Part shown: piece by piece, positions 12,030-20,186 of the stretch
Layout of the letters: every line of letters begins with the position of its first letter
Position numbering within the stretch: the first letter of the stretch is position 1
NCBI GenBank assembly: GCA_031002005.1
Contig: JARYHS010008074.1
Location: 351,502,932-351,566,931 of the forward strand
Length of the DNA stretch: 64,000 bases
Direction of reading: 5' to 3'
From: Vandiemenella viatica
Taxonomy: Eukaryota; Arthropoda; Insecta; Orthoptera; Morabidae
Notes under the pieces: model-generated
Told to the model about the DNA's origin: nothing
The model's database searches: none
The model's input: the letters and a program-made list of their open reading frames with translations, nothing else
Made by a program: the position numbers and the translations under genes

Positions 12030-12994
12030 CATCTTCTGTTTTTCCAAAAATATTCTTCTCCTTCTTCTGTTTCGCTCATAGATATTCCTGCCAAGTCCAA
12101 CATAACTTCTTCCGTCCAGTTACAATTACACTCGTACACTTTCGTTTCTTTTTTTTCTTTTTTAGACCATGTCGAAACATCTCCACCACAATAATGGCAT
12201 TTCTTCACTCATTTTAACAACCTTATTAATTTTTGGTCCAGGTTCCTTCCTGTTTCGTTAATTTTTACGTCCACTAACTTCTCAATTTCAACCTCCCTTT
12301 CGCCCATATGTTGATATAAGTCTTTCATTCTTCTCTCCAGATTTTTCTCTTAAACCTCCATATCACTTCTTAGCAAATTTTGTAGTTTGAGCTGGGATTT
12401 CTTTGTTTCATCCTGTAAAATTTTCATTTTAGTAAATTCTTGCTGTAAGGTTTCTTGTTTTTGATTAAGCTGGCTGAGCAATTCTTCAGCATGTTTTTTC
12501 AGATTTTCTTCAGATATTTCTTGTCTCTTTAAATTTTCTTCCGATTTTTCTTGCTTCTTCAAAAGCTGTCTCTTCAAGTCTTCTTCCGAATCTAGTATCC
12601 TATTCATGATCATACATAACATTTGATTCATATGTTCTTGTCCATATACATTAGTGGTTTTTGTTTTACTTAGATCAGGTATCTCTAGCTCCTCAGCAGT
12701 AGTCTCCTTAGGAAATCCGAAAAGAATATTTTCACATGAACTATTGATCTCCATGTCACTCAGATATGGTCCCAAAATTGTATTTTCTATTTCTACTACC
12801 GTTTCATTACTATTTTCCATTAAAACTATTCCTTCCGTATTTTCTGTATTTTTAGACAATTTACTTAGAGCAACGTGCCCCGTACCAAATAAGTATTTCG
12901 ACACCACAGCTTTATAATCGTGAATAGCAACGCTGATAATATAATTATGACAAACTTTATCTCTGACACTACTTCGCTTATTCGTTAGCGACAA
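12030..12994 (-). pseudogene. Gag-like coiled-coil and zinc-ribbon protein of element A
   Basis: The first 214 codons (12994-12350) are open. Residues 1-100 have no recognised domain. Residues from about 140 form a strong coiled coil with a K/E/Q-rich heptad pattern (repeated SEENLKR/KKQ units). The same frame continues past a TAA (near 12350) through another coiled-coil stretch and a TGA (near 12210). It ends in a C-x-x-C...C-x-C segment (KKCHYCGGD, then YECNCNW), which looks like a zinc ribbon. Position right after the leader of an LTR element suggests a gag-like structural protein, but no capsid or CCHC knuckle homology is evident. It could instead be an accessory protein. Two in-frame stops argue that this copy is dead. 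Confidence 0.45.
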
Positions 12995-13481
12995 TTCTCA
13001 CCAACGAATTAGAAAATTGAAGAGAAATCCCACAACAAATTCTATTACATAGCAATGCCACTTTATATATATAAACTTTCAGATCAATCTGAATATTACT
13101 TAAATAGAAATGTCAAAAAAAAATTTTCTACCTGTAATTTGGGAAATTCTTATAATACACTGCCATTTACCATCTACTTGCAATATTATTTCAGCTTGAT
13201 TCAGTTCTTTTTAATTTTCAGTTATATAAACTCTGAAATACAACTTGTTTTCCAATTAGTATAATTAATATGTCAATATTCCTTGACATCTTATTGTATT
13301 TCCGAAGCGCTTTTGTTTATATTTATCGTGCTTCTATGCTTCTTAATAACTTCATAGTTTCGCTGCGAAGTGGAGCTATTTATTTTATTTTCTGAATGTG
13401 CAGCTAAACTAAATAAATAAACTGATAGTTTTATTTAGCAGTGTAAAGATAACGCCAATGCAACTGTTTCATTTATTTATT

Positions 13482-13532
13482 GATGCATCGTACGCGTTTC
13501 ACCTCTCATCTAGGCATCATCAGCGACGAATC
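13482..13532 (-). ncRNA. Hammerhead ribozyme, left arm of Penelope-like dimer
   Basis: On the minus strand: stem I 5' half GATTCGTCG, CTGATGA (13517-13523), stem II GCCT...AGGT, GAAA (13497-13500), palindromic ACGCGT as minimal stem III, predicted cleavage after the following A, and stem I 3' half CGATGCATC. All core bases are present. The stem I pairing has one G-T wobble and one mismatch. This is the dimer-type hammerhead described for Penelope-like elements. Confidence 0.75.
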
Positions 13533-13912
13533 TGTGTTACAGTTTTTATATACAGTTTTATCCTATTTTTACGTAATTATAAGCATGAGATATTTTATAG
13601 CCAATGGTTACTTACTATTTACATTTTTTAATACAGTATGCAGCTGTGCATCTCCGTTTTCATATACAAAGCATGTTTTGCCTGTATCATATTTACAATA
13701 TTGTTTGTTGTCATCGTTTCGTCGTCTCTGGTGCGCTTTCGCGTCCTTCGGTTGTCTACTGTGGCCATCTTGTTTGCATGTGTCAGGTCTCGTGCCGATA
13801 GCGCGAGTTTTGAAAATTGCGTGTATGTGTGATGGTCTTGTTAGTGTGTTTTATATTTAAGTGTGATGTATATGTGTGTGGTTTATTATATATATATATA
13901 TATAGTTTTTGT

Positions 13913-14250
13913 TTATTTTGTTTTGTCTATCGAGTTTGTGTATATTATACTGAGTAACGTTTTATTTGTGATGTTTACTTGGTCGTTTAGTACTTGTTTG
14001 CCTGCATCTTTTGCTTTTTGAATATATAAGTTTTCCTGTATAGTGAGTGTGTTGTGTCTGTGGTTGTTGATAGTGAGAATTTGCATATCTGTGTTTATAT
14101 TTCTCGGTGATTGGTTATTTTCTATGAGGTGTTCGGCAAATGCGGAGTGATTGCTGTATTTTAATGCTCTCATGAGCTCTTTGTACCTGATTTGGAACTG
14201 TCTTCGTGTTTGCCCTATGTATATTGCTTCACATTTTTGACAGGTGAGTT
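13913..14250 (-). pseudogene. Penelope-like GIY-YIG endonuclease, C-terminal fragment
   Basis: The minus strand from about 14250 reads C-x-K-C-E-A-I-Y-I-G-Q-T-R-R-Q-F, the YIG half of a GIY-YIG nuclease. It continues through an R-Y-K-E-L segment and a conserved H/N-rich stretch (FAEHLIENNQSPRNI, then DMQILTI) to a stop near 13913. The GIY half and the RT are absent, so the element is 5'-truncated. The last 86 codons are open. The opposite arm (14254-14475, plus strand) repeats the C-terminal half. In an intact Penelope-like element this domain nicks target DNA for reverse transcription. Confidence 0.75.
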
Positions 14251-14253
14251 GCC

Positions 14254-14475
14254 GAACACCTCATAGAAAATAACCATTCACCGACAAATATAAACACAGA
14301 TATGCAAATTCTCACTATCAACAACCACAGACACAACACACTCACTATACAGGAAAACTTATATATTCAAAAAGCAAAAAATGCAGGCAAACAAGTACTA
14401 AACGATCAAGTAAACATCACAAATAAAACATTACTCAATATAATATACACAAACTCGACAGGCAAAACAAAATAA
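14254..14475 (+). pseudogene. Inverted duplicate of the GIY-YIG C-terminus
   Basis: The plus-strand translation from NNHRHNTLTIQENLYIQKAK onward matches the left-arm protein with few changes and ends at a stop after a TGKTK-like tail. It starts abruptly at the palindrome tip, inside the coding region. It is therefore a truncated second copy and not an independent gene. A (TA)n run of about 30 bases follows at 14485-14515, longer than the matching run in the left arm. Confidence 0.7.
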
Positions 14476-14482
14476 ACAAATA

Positions 14483-14519
<37 letters not shown>

Positions 14520-14897
14520 ACACATATACATCACACTTAAATATAAAACACACTAACAAGACCATCACACATACATGCACTTTTCAAAACTCGCGCTATC
14601 GGCACGAGACCTGACACATGCAAACAAGATGGCCACAGCAGACAACCGAAGGACGCGAAAGCGCACCAGAGACAAGACATAAACAACCCAGCTGACGCCA
14701 ACAGACGAAGGAACGATGACAACAAACAATATTGTAAATATGATACAGGCAAAACATGCTTTGTATATGAAAACGGAGATGCGCAGCTGCATATTGTATT
14801 AAAAAATGTAAATAGTAAGTAACCATTAGCTATAAAATATCTCATGCTTATAATTACGTAAAAATAGGATAAAACTGTATATAAAAACTGTAACACA

Positions 14898-14948
14898 GAT
14901 TCGTCGCTGATGATGCCTCGATGAGAGGTGAAACGCGTACGACGCATC
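14898..14948 (+). ncRNA. Hammerhead ribozyme, right arm of Penelope-like dimer
   Basis: Stem I halves GATTCGTCG (14898-14906) and CGACGCATC (14940-14948) pair except for one C-T mismatch. The core is CTGATGA (14907-14913), stem II GCCTC/GAGGT closed by GATGA, GAAA (14930-14933), then palindromic ACGCGT, with predicted self-cleavage after A14939. This copy has better stem II pairing than the left arm. It points away from the palindrome centre, toward the element's right end. Confidence 0.8.
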
Positions 14949-15273
14949 AATAAATAAATGAAACAGTTGCATTGGCATTATCTTTACACTGGTAATTAAT
15001 TAAGCAACTGCGGAAACATGACCTGCAACAACATTGCATTGAAAGTTTTATATTCAGCACAGTTTAACTTAGTTTTAATAAACTCCAATACATCGCTTTA
15101 ATTACATTATCGGACTTCTTTATTTGCAGGTTCTCCTTAGCGCTAACCTAGGCAATCTCCTAGTTATATCTGTATATCTTGTTACTATGGAAACCTTTCA
15201 AGGGAACTCTAAACTTTCAGAGATATAGGGATAACATAAAATATGTATTCTCTGATCTTTCTGTTATCCTACA

Positions 15274-15290
15274 GCCCCCCCCCCCCCAAG
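15274..15290 (-). promoter_or_regulatory. Polypurine tract of element B
   Basis: On the minus strand CTTGGGGGGGGGGGGGGC is immediately followed by TGTAGGATAAC, the start of the 3' LTR. This is the expected place for the RNase H-resistant primer of plus-strand DNA synthesis. The length of the G run may be inflated by slippage or sequencing error. Confidence 0.7.
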
Positions 15291-15654
15291 TTCACCATAC
15301 CATTTTGCTATCAAAGTATAAATGGTTATGGTAAACTTGAGGTAGGACACTTGTTTCTGTAATTGTTCTTTTTTAAGTAAGTAGAGCTTGCATTTTACAT
15401 TTGAGATTGCTTAACAAATATTGTACAATTTTTTATAACAAGAACCGATGCCTTGGTGAAATTTGCCCCGTTGAGTTTCCATGAGCAGCAAATGGTTAAC
15501 ACTGCACATTGTCTGCAACATATATTGGTACACCAAGTTACTGCCCTTATTACTTAACAATATTTTTAAAAAAAACTAAAATAAGTCTTTATATTACACT
15601 ACAGTATTGTCCATCCCACCAGTATGCTACTTGGATTGCTCTTATAAATAGCTG

Positions 15655-16096
15655 TTATTTGTTAACATCGTCTTCGTAAACATCTTCAGCTGGCAGGGCC
15701 TTCGCCTGTCTACCAAGCATACCATTCAGATAGCTAAAAATTCCATCGGCTGCCCTTGGTCCATTATATCCTTCATAGGACCGACCGTTTTTTTTAACAA
15801 CTTAACTGTTGGATAATCGGCAACATTTTTTAAATCACATATTTGCTTTCCTGGAGCAGAACAATCAACCCTCGCTAATATGACTAAAACGTCGTCGTTT
15901 CTTGCCAATCTAGCAGCTTTGTCGAATTCTTGTTTCAGATTCTGGCAATGTCGGACCATGGTGTGTAGAACATCACCATCACAGCTTCATTTTCTTTTAT
16001 TTTAGAGTTAAAGTCTTTATCCGTCAGTTCCATTACATAAGGTGTAACTATGGAAGCTACGCTAATGGCGCCGAGTGCAATTAGATTTTTCAACAT
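15655..16096 (-). pseudogene. PDI-like thioredoxin domain captured in LTR element B
   Basis: Translation from the ATG at 16096 gives a hydrophobic signal peptide (about residues 1-20, MLKNLIALGAISVASIVTPY). It then gives the start of a protein disulfide isomerase 'a' domain (VMELTDKDFNSKI, then VMVMFYTPW). One base is missing exactly in the CxxC active site (near 15955). The next frame resumes with RHCQNLKQEFDKAARLARND, a V-D-C-S segment and the cis-proline signature DYPTVK. A second shift near 15740 restores a short tail (SYLNGMLGRQAK...EDVYEDDVNK) ending at TAA (15655). It has no introns, one domain instead of the usual two to four, and no ER-retention KDEL-like end. It lies between gag and the 3' LTR in gag orientation, the slot an env or captured gene would occupy. 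An independent processed pseudogene is the main alternative. Confidence 0.75.
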
Positions 16097-16329
16097 TTTT
16101 CCTGATTTCAGATCACTTATTTCGGTTCTGGAAAAATGACCTGTATACAGTACAAACTATATATTTCCTAAACAGAGCAGTACCCAGTAGCCAACAACTT
16201 TTTATGGAATGGTATGCTGTGGTAACAGCCGAAAAATGCACATCTGACCAAGATCGTTAATATTGGTAAGTGACAGCTTCCGCTTAGTGATTATAAACTT
16301 TTACTATCATTCCAGTTGAAGAATTGCGG

Positions 16330-17202
16330 GCAGCAACATCAATCAGTACTATCTACAAGCGTTTTGTGGCACTGAATAACAATAATCTCATATGACCCTT
16401 TCAACGGCATTACGTCAGAGATGGTAGAATGAAGTTTTAATTGATTCGATATCCTGATTGAATTTGTACGCAGGAAAACCTTTTTTATATAATTCCAATT
16501 CACAACGCTTGGCTTTAATTCCTCAATAGTTTTACAAATTTGGGCCTGTCGTTCTCCCCATATCCGGGCACTACACTTTAAATGTTGATACCCACAGTTT
16601 ACCTTTTCATGTTAATCATAAGCATTGAAACTTCTAATGCTTTCAAACCCCTTTATAAAGCTGACCGGGTTTACACCCCCTTTATCTGTGAAGTGTTCCA
16701 CCTCAATCTTTTCAGGTATGCTTGGTGATATCTGATTGCGTAGGCCAAGTAAATTGTGAATGTGGGAGGTTCTACACTTTCTGCTTACTTCCTGAAAATT
16801 CATCTCAACTATCTCTACGTTGTTACTTAATCCCAGCAATTGGACATCCATATTCTTATACTCTACTTCAACTTCCTCTTCAACCCCTGTAATTCCTAGA
16901 CTCTTATCAATACCAGTATCTACAATGGGTTTCTTCTTACACATCTCAGTTTCCTCTTTTAACATTTTATAATGCTTATCAGCCCCTTCAAAACACTCAC
17001 TTAAATCATCATAAGATTTTTTCATAACTGTCTCCAATTTGGATAGGCGATCATCTAAAGACTTATAAGAATTTTTTACTTCCTCACTTAATTGTGTTTG
17101 TGTAGCTGTAAGATGTGCTGTAAGTTGTGTAGTAAGTTGTGCTGTTAATTGCGACCCAAATCGAAACAGTATGTTTTCTAATACATCTAGTTTAACTCCC
17201 AA
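16330..17202 (-). pseudogene. Gypsy-type gag of LTR element B
   Basis: An open frame of 196 codons starts at 17202. Residues 1-90 have repeated TAQLT/TAHLT motifs leading into a coiled coil (SLDDRLSKLETVMKKSYDDL). Residues 165-196 carry the gypsy-gag signature HFTDKGGVNPVSFIKGFESI. Beyond the stop (16612), the downstream sequence to about 16330 continues the family pattern (ARIWGERQAQICKTIEEL, then LKLHSTISDV), which matches the capsid region of Ty3/gypsy gag after a broken stretch. No CCHC knuckle was found. Upstream codons (about 17500-17330) give a Ser/Thr-rich leader that may be the true N-terminus. Confidence 0.65.
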
Positions 17203-17562
17203 AAACGTACAACCAATCCTACACGCACACGGTTTCTGCCAAAGACAACGTCTTTGTCACAACCAACAAGTTTATAGTTTACAAGAACTTTAACAAAGAT
17301 AATAGAGTCTAGAAAAGAGTCACTTAGCTTTCTCGTATTTTGTAGCTGGCGGTTTAACTTTCATTTTACTCAGCTGTTGTTGTATCTGCAGCGGATGTTG
17401 TCAATTTATGACTGGTTCCCGTTCCGCTAGTAGCGCTAGTTGCTTCCAAAGAGTCGCCTCTCTTCTTTCCTTGATTTTTGGTTGGCTGATATTTACTCAG
17501 TTCGTAAGTTTACGTAGCAATTCCTTTATTCTGCAGCACCTAAGGTCACTGCACGATCCCCA

Positions 17563-17930
17563 TATTGTATTTCCGAAGAGATTTTATTTATATTTATCGT
17601 GCTTCTTACGCTTCTTAATAACTTCGTGGTATCGCTTCGAAGTGGAGTTATTTATTTTATTTTCTGAATGTGCAGCTAAACTAAATAAATAAACTGATAG
17701 TTTTATATTCAGCACAGTTTAACTTAGTTTTAATAAATTCCAATACATAGCTTTAATTACATGATCGGACTTCTTAATTTGCAGGTTCTCCTTAGCGCTA
17801 ACAACCTAGGCCATCTCCTAGTTATATCTGTATATCTTGTTACTATGGAAACCTTTCAAGGGACTCTAAACTTTCAGAGATATAGGGAAAACATAAAATA
17901 TGTATTCTCTGATCTTTCTGTTATCCTACA
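17563..17930 (-). repeat. 5' LTR of element B
   Basis: An uninterrupted LTR copy with ends TGTAGGATAAC...ACAATA on the minus strand. It is flanked by TSD ATCT at 17931 on the outside and by the putative primer-binding TGGGGATCGTGCAG on the inside. It contains an AT-rich central region; I could not assign TATA or polyadenylation signals with confidence. Confidence 0.8.
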
Positions 17931-18071
17931 ATCTGTCAATTGAAACATATCCAAATACTTTGTAATCTTATGGTTTTATTATATTTGCGGTTCACTGTGT
18001 TGATCCCAAAATTGAAAATTCCTTTCAGGTGGCAATTCAGTTTTAAAATTCCAACTTTTGTCCTTCTAATT

Positions 18072-18579
18072 TATGGGTTTCTTGTAGTGTACTAAATTAC
18101 ACTAGTACATCTCGTCACCTGGAACCCATTTATTAATATCGCTTCTTAATATGAGACTTGCCTCATATTCTACAACATTTTAGGTTAATTAATTTAGTAT
18201 TTAATCAACAAACAAATTGACATATGATGCTATTTACTAATACTTCCCTTTTCTTTTTATCCACTCGCAATTTTTATACCTACATATTAATCTTACTTTA
18301 AGATTAATAACAAATCATTAATCATTTAGTAATTTAATGAACATATGAAACAATAACAGCTGGAGTCTTTACACATTCCTTTACATATTAATCTTGATTT
18401 ATTGTGTCGGCTACAACGTTGTGATCCATTCGTCTCCAAGGTCAGAATCAACACACACAAACTCCCTTGACAACGCCAAACTATGATCCAGAGATCATTA
18501 TTCTCGGTGCACAGAGTAGTATTATTTCCTTCCTACTCAGAGAAACAAAATTAGTATTCAAATAAATAGTTACCCTATA
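18072..18579 (-). repeat. 5' LTR of element A
   Basis: Direct-repeat partner of 10530-11038. TSD CGCA follows at 18580-18583. The terminal TG is changed to TA here, one of several differences from the other LTR, consistent with an old insertion. Confidence 0.8.
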
Positions 18580-18583
18580 CGCA

Positions 18584-18985
18584 GCACGGAGTTAATGTTT
18601 TAGATAATGCCGTTCAAGTCAGATTGTGATGTCAGTTATCTTTGTTTTACAGAATGAGAAGTCTAATGCTGAGGTTCACTTTTATAGGTATCGTTGCCGC
18701 TATTCCTGAGGTAAGTATCAGAGAGACTTAAAGCACGTATGCTGTCCAAATATACAACATCCAGACACAATCTTTACAGTGAAAATATTATTCTAAAGCA
18801 AACATCCGCCTTTATAATAGACCCCTACTATTTTCTGAAAATCAAAGCCTTTGACGTAATGCTACGTACAGTAAGAGACTTTTTTTTGTTTATATTTGAT
18901 TTATTTATTATTTTACAACTTTATCAATCCTTATTTCAGGATGTAGCCTCTTTAAGCCAGATGAGCTATATTTTACAATTTAATG
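18584..18985. other. Intergenic between element A and a LINE fragment
   Basis: No gene recognised. A short stretch near 18650-18715 (atgagaagtctaatgctgag, then tatcgttgccgctattcctg followed by GTAAGT) looks like a signal-peptide-like coding start with a 5' splice donor. It is too short to call an exon. Confidence 0.3.
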
Positions 18986-18989
18986 TTAC

Positions 18990-19186
18990 ATAATTTGGTT
19001 CTAGTTCCTTCCAGGTTGATCGATCTTGAGCAATCCTCTTCCAGTTCACGCCTGTTACTCGCGTATGTCTCTATCCCAACGATCCGGAAGCATTACTCTT
19101 GCTCTTTTAAGTTTCATTGGTATCCAGTCCTGAACTGCCGTCTGTCGTCTCTTTTTCGAGCAATATGACCAGCCCATTTCCATTTT
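18990..19186 (-). pseudogene. LINE reverse transcriptase C-terminus, cut by assembly gap
   Basis: The minus strand from the gap edge reads KWKWAGHIARKRDDRR, the signature just after the RT thumb in RTE/CR1-like LINEs. In shifted frames it continues with a D-R-W-D-R-D-I-R segment and NWKRIAQDRSTWKELE, the standard C-terminal 'W..xAQDRxxW' motif. At least two frameshifts are present. The upstream body of the element would lie inside the N gap. Confidence 0.65.
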
Positions 19187-20186
19187 NNNNNNNNNNNNNN
19201 NNNNNNNNNNNNNNNNNNNNNNNNNNNNNNNNNNNNNNNNNNNNNNNNNNNNNNNNNNNNNNNNNNNNNNNNNNNNNNNNNNNNNNNNNNNNNNNNNNNN
19301 NNNNNNNNNNNNNNNNNNNNNNNNNNNNNNNNNNNNNNNNNNNNNNNNNNNNNNNNNNNNNNNNNNNNNNNNNNNNNNNNNNNNNNNNNNNNNNNNNNNN
19401 NNNNNNNNNNNNNNNNNNNNNNNNNNNNNNNNNNNNNNNNNNNNNNNNNNNNNNNNNNNNNNNNNNNNNNNNNNNNNNNNNNNNNNNNNNNNNNNNNNNN
19501 NNNNNNNNNNNNNNNNNNNNNNNNNNNNNNNNNNNNNNNNNNNNNNNNNNNNNNNNNNNNNNNNNNNNNNNNNNNNNNNNNNNNNNNNNNNNNNNNNNNN
19601 NNNNNNNNNNNNNNNNNNNNNNNNNNNNNNNNNNNNNNNNNNNNNNNNNNNNNNNNNNNNNNNNNNNNNNNNNNNNNNNNNNNNNNNNNNNNNNNNNNNN
19701 NNNNNNNNNNNNNNNNNNNNNNNNNNNNNNNNNNNNNNNNNNNNNNNNNNNNNNNNNNNNNNNNNNNNNNNNNNNNNNNNNNNNNNNNNNNNNNNNNNNN
19801 NNNNNNNNNNNNNNNNNNNNNNNNNNNNNNNNNNNNNNNNNNNNNNNNNNNNNNNNNNNNNNNNNNNNNNNNNNNNNNNNNNNNNNNNNNNNNNNNNNNN
19901 NNNNNNNNNNNNNNNNNNNNNNNNNNNNNNNNNNNNNNNNNNNNNNNNNNNNNNNNNNNNNNNNNNNNNNNNNNNNNNNNNNNNNNNNNNNNNNNNNNNN
20001 NNNNNNNNNNNNNNNNNNNNNNNNNNNNNNNNNNNNNNNNNNNNNNNNNNNNNNNNNNNNNNNNNNNNNNNNNNNNNNNNNNNNNNNNNNNNNNNNNNNN
20101 NNNNNNNNNNNNNNNNNNNNNNNNNNNNNNNNNNNNNNNNNNNNNNNNNNNNNNNNNNNNNNNNNNNNNNNNNNNNNNNNNNNNNN
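19187..20186. other. Assembly gap, exactly 1000 N
   Basis: A run of 1000 undefined bases, a conventional scaffolding gap of unknown true size. It separates a LINE 3' fragment from a tandem satellite-like array, so a repeat-induced assembly break is likely. Confidence 0.99.

Larger units (their letters stand above)
13435..15043. mobile_element. Palindromic Penelope-like element (inverted dimer)
   Basis: Two arms of roughly 700-740 bases in inverted orientation (about 13444-14140 and 14254-14993) are separated by a unique spacer of about 110 bases. Each arm contains, from the tip outward, a GIY-YIG C-terminal coding fragment, a (TA)n tract, a GC-richer 3' untranslated block and a hammerhead ribozyme. 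The right end has an extra unpaired tail of about 50 bases. The insert is flanked by AGTTTTAT duplications in the LTR of element B. Penelope-like retroelements are known to insert as 5'-truncated, often inverted, partial dimers, and this fits that habit. The RT is entirely missing. Confidence 0.8.
13292..15273 (-). repeat. 3' LTR of element B, interrupted 13435-15043
   Basis: The segments 13292-13434 and 15044-15273 together match 17563-17930 in order. Shared blocks include tatttatcgtgcttct, tgaatgtgcagctaaactaa and tatcttgttactatggaaac. An 8-bp duplication AGTTTTAT (13427-13434 and 15044-15051) flanks the intruding Penelope-like element. By eye the two LTRs match at roughly nine positions in ten. 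Confidence 0.8.
13292..17930 (-). mobile_element. LTR retrotransposon B (pol-less, with PDI-like insert), nested in A
   Basis: LTRs of about 368 bases lie at 17563-17930 (5') and 13292-15273 (3', split by a Penelope-like insertion). A 4-bp target duplication ATCT (13288-13291 and 17931-17934) gives exact ends. On the minus strand the LTR begins TGTAGGATAAC and ends ACAATA. A C/G-run PPT (15274-15290) abuts the 3' LTR. A TGG-initial stretch (TGGGGATCGTGCAG) follows the 5' LTR immediately, where the tRNA primer site belongs. The 2.3-kb internal region holds a gypsy-type gag (17202 to about 16330) and then a PDI-like thioredoxin domain (16096-15655). No RT, RNase H or integrase was found, so mobility would have depended on another element. 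Confidence 0.8.
10530..18579 (-). mobile_element. LTR retrotransposon A (pol-less), carrying nested element B
   Basis: Two nearly collinear direct repeats of about 509 bases (10530-11038 and 18072-18579) bound the element. A 4-bp target duplication CGCA sits at 10526-10529 and 18580-18583. Read on the minus strand, the LTR starts TGTAGGGTAAC and ends AACCCATA; the right copy has TATAGGG, one base changed. A purine-rich PPT-like tract (11039-11055) abuts the 3' LTR, which sets the orientation. Without nested element B, the internal region is only about 2.4 kb. It encodes a coiled-coil/zinc-ribbon protein (12030-12994) and an acidic open frame (11486-11872). I see no protease, RT, RNase H or integrase, so this is a non-autonomous (LARD-like) element. 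No canonical primer-binding site beginning TGG directly follows the 5' LTR. Confidence 0.75.

Noticed and set aside
11401..12217. Long plus-strand Phe/Ser/Leu-rich frames resembling membrane proteins
   Set aside because: They are antisense to acidic and coiled-coil frames of LTR element A. The hydrophobicity is simply the complement of Lys/Glu codons.
13480..14950. Hydrophobic frames seen on both sides of the palindrome
   Set aside because: They are antisense to the 3' untranslated part of the Penelope-like element and are duplicated only because of the palindrome.
15655..16096. Functional host PDI gene
   Set aside because: Two frameshifts, a single domain, no introns, and location inside an LTR element argue against a working host gene.
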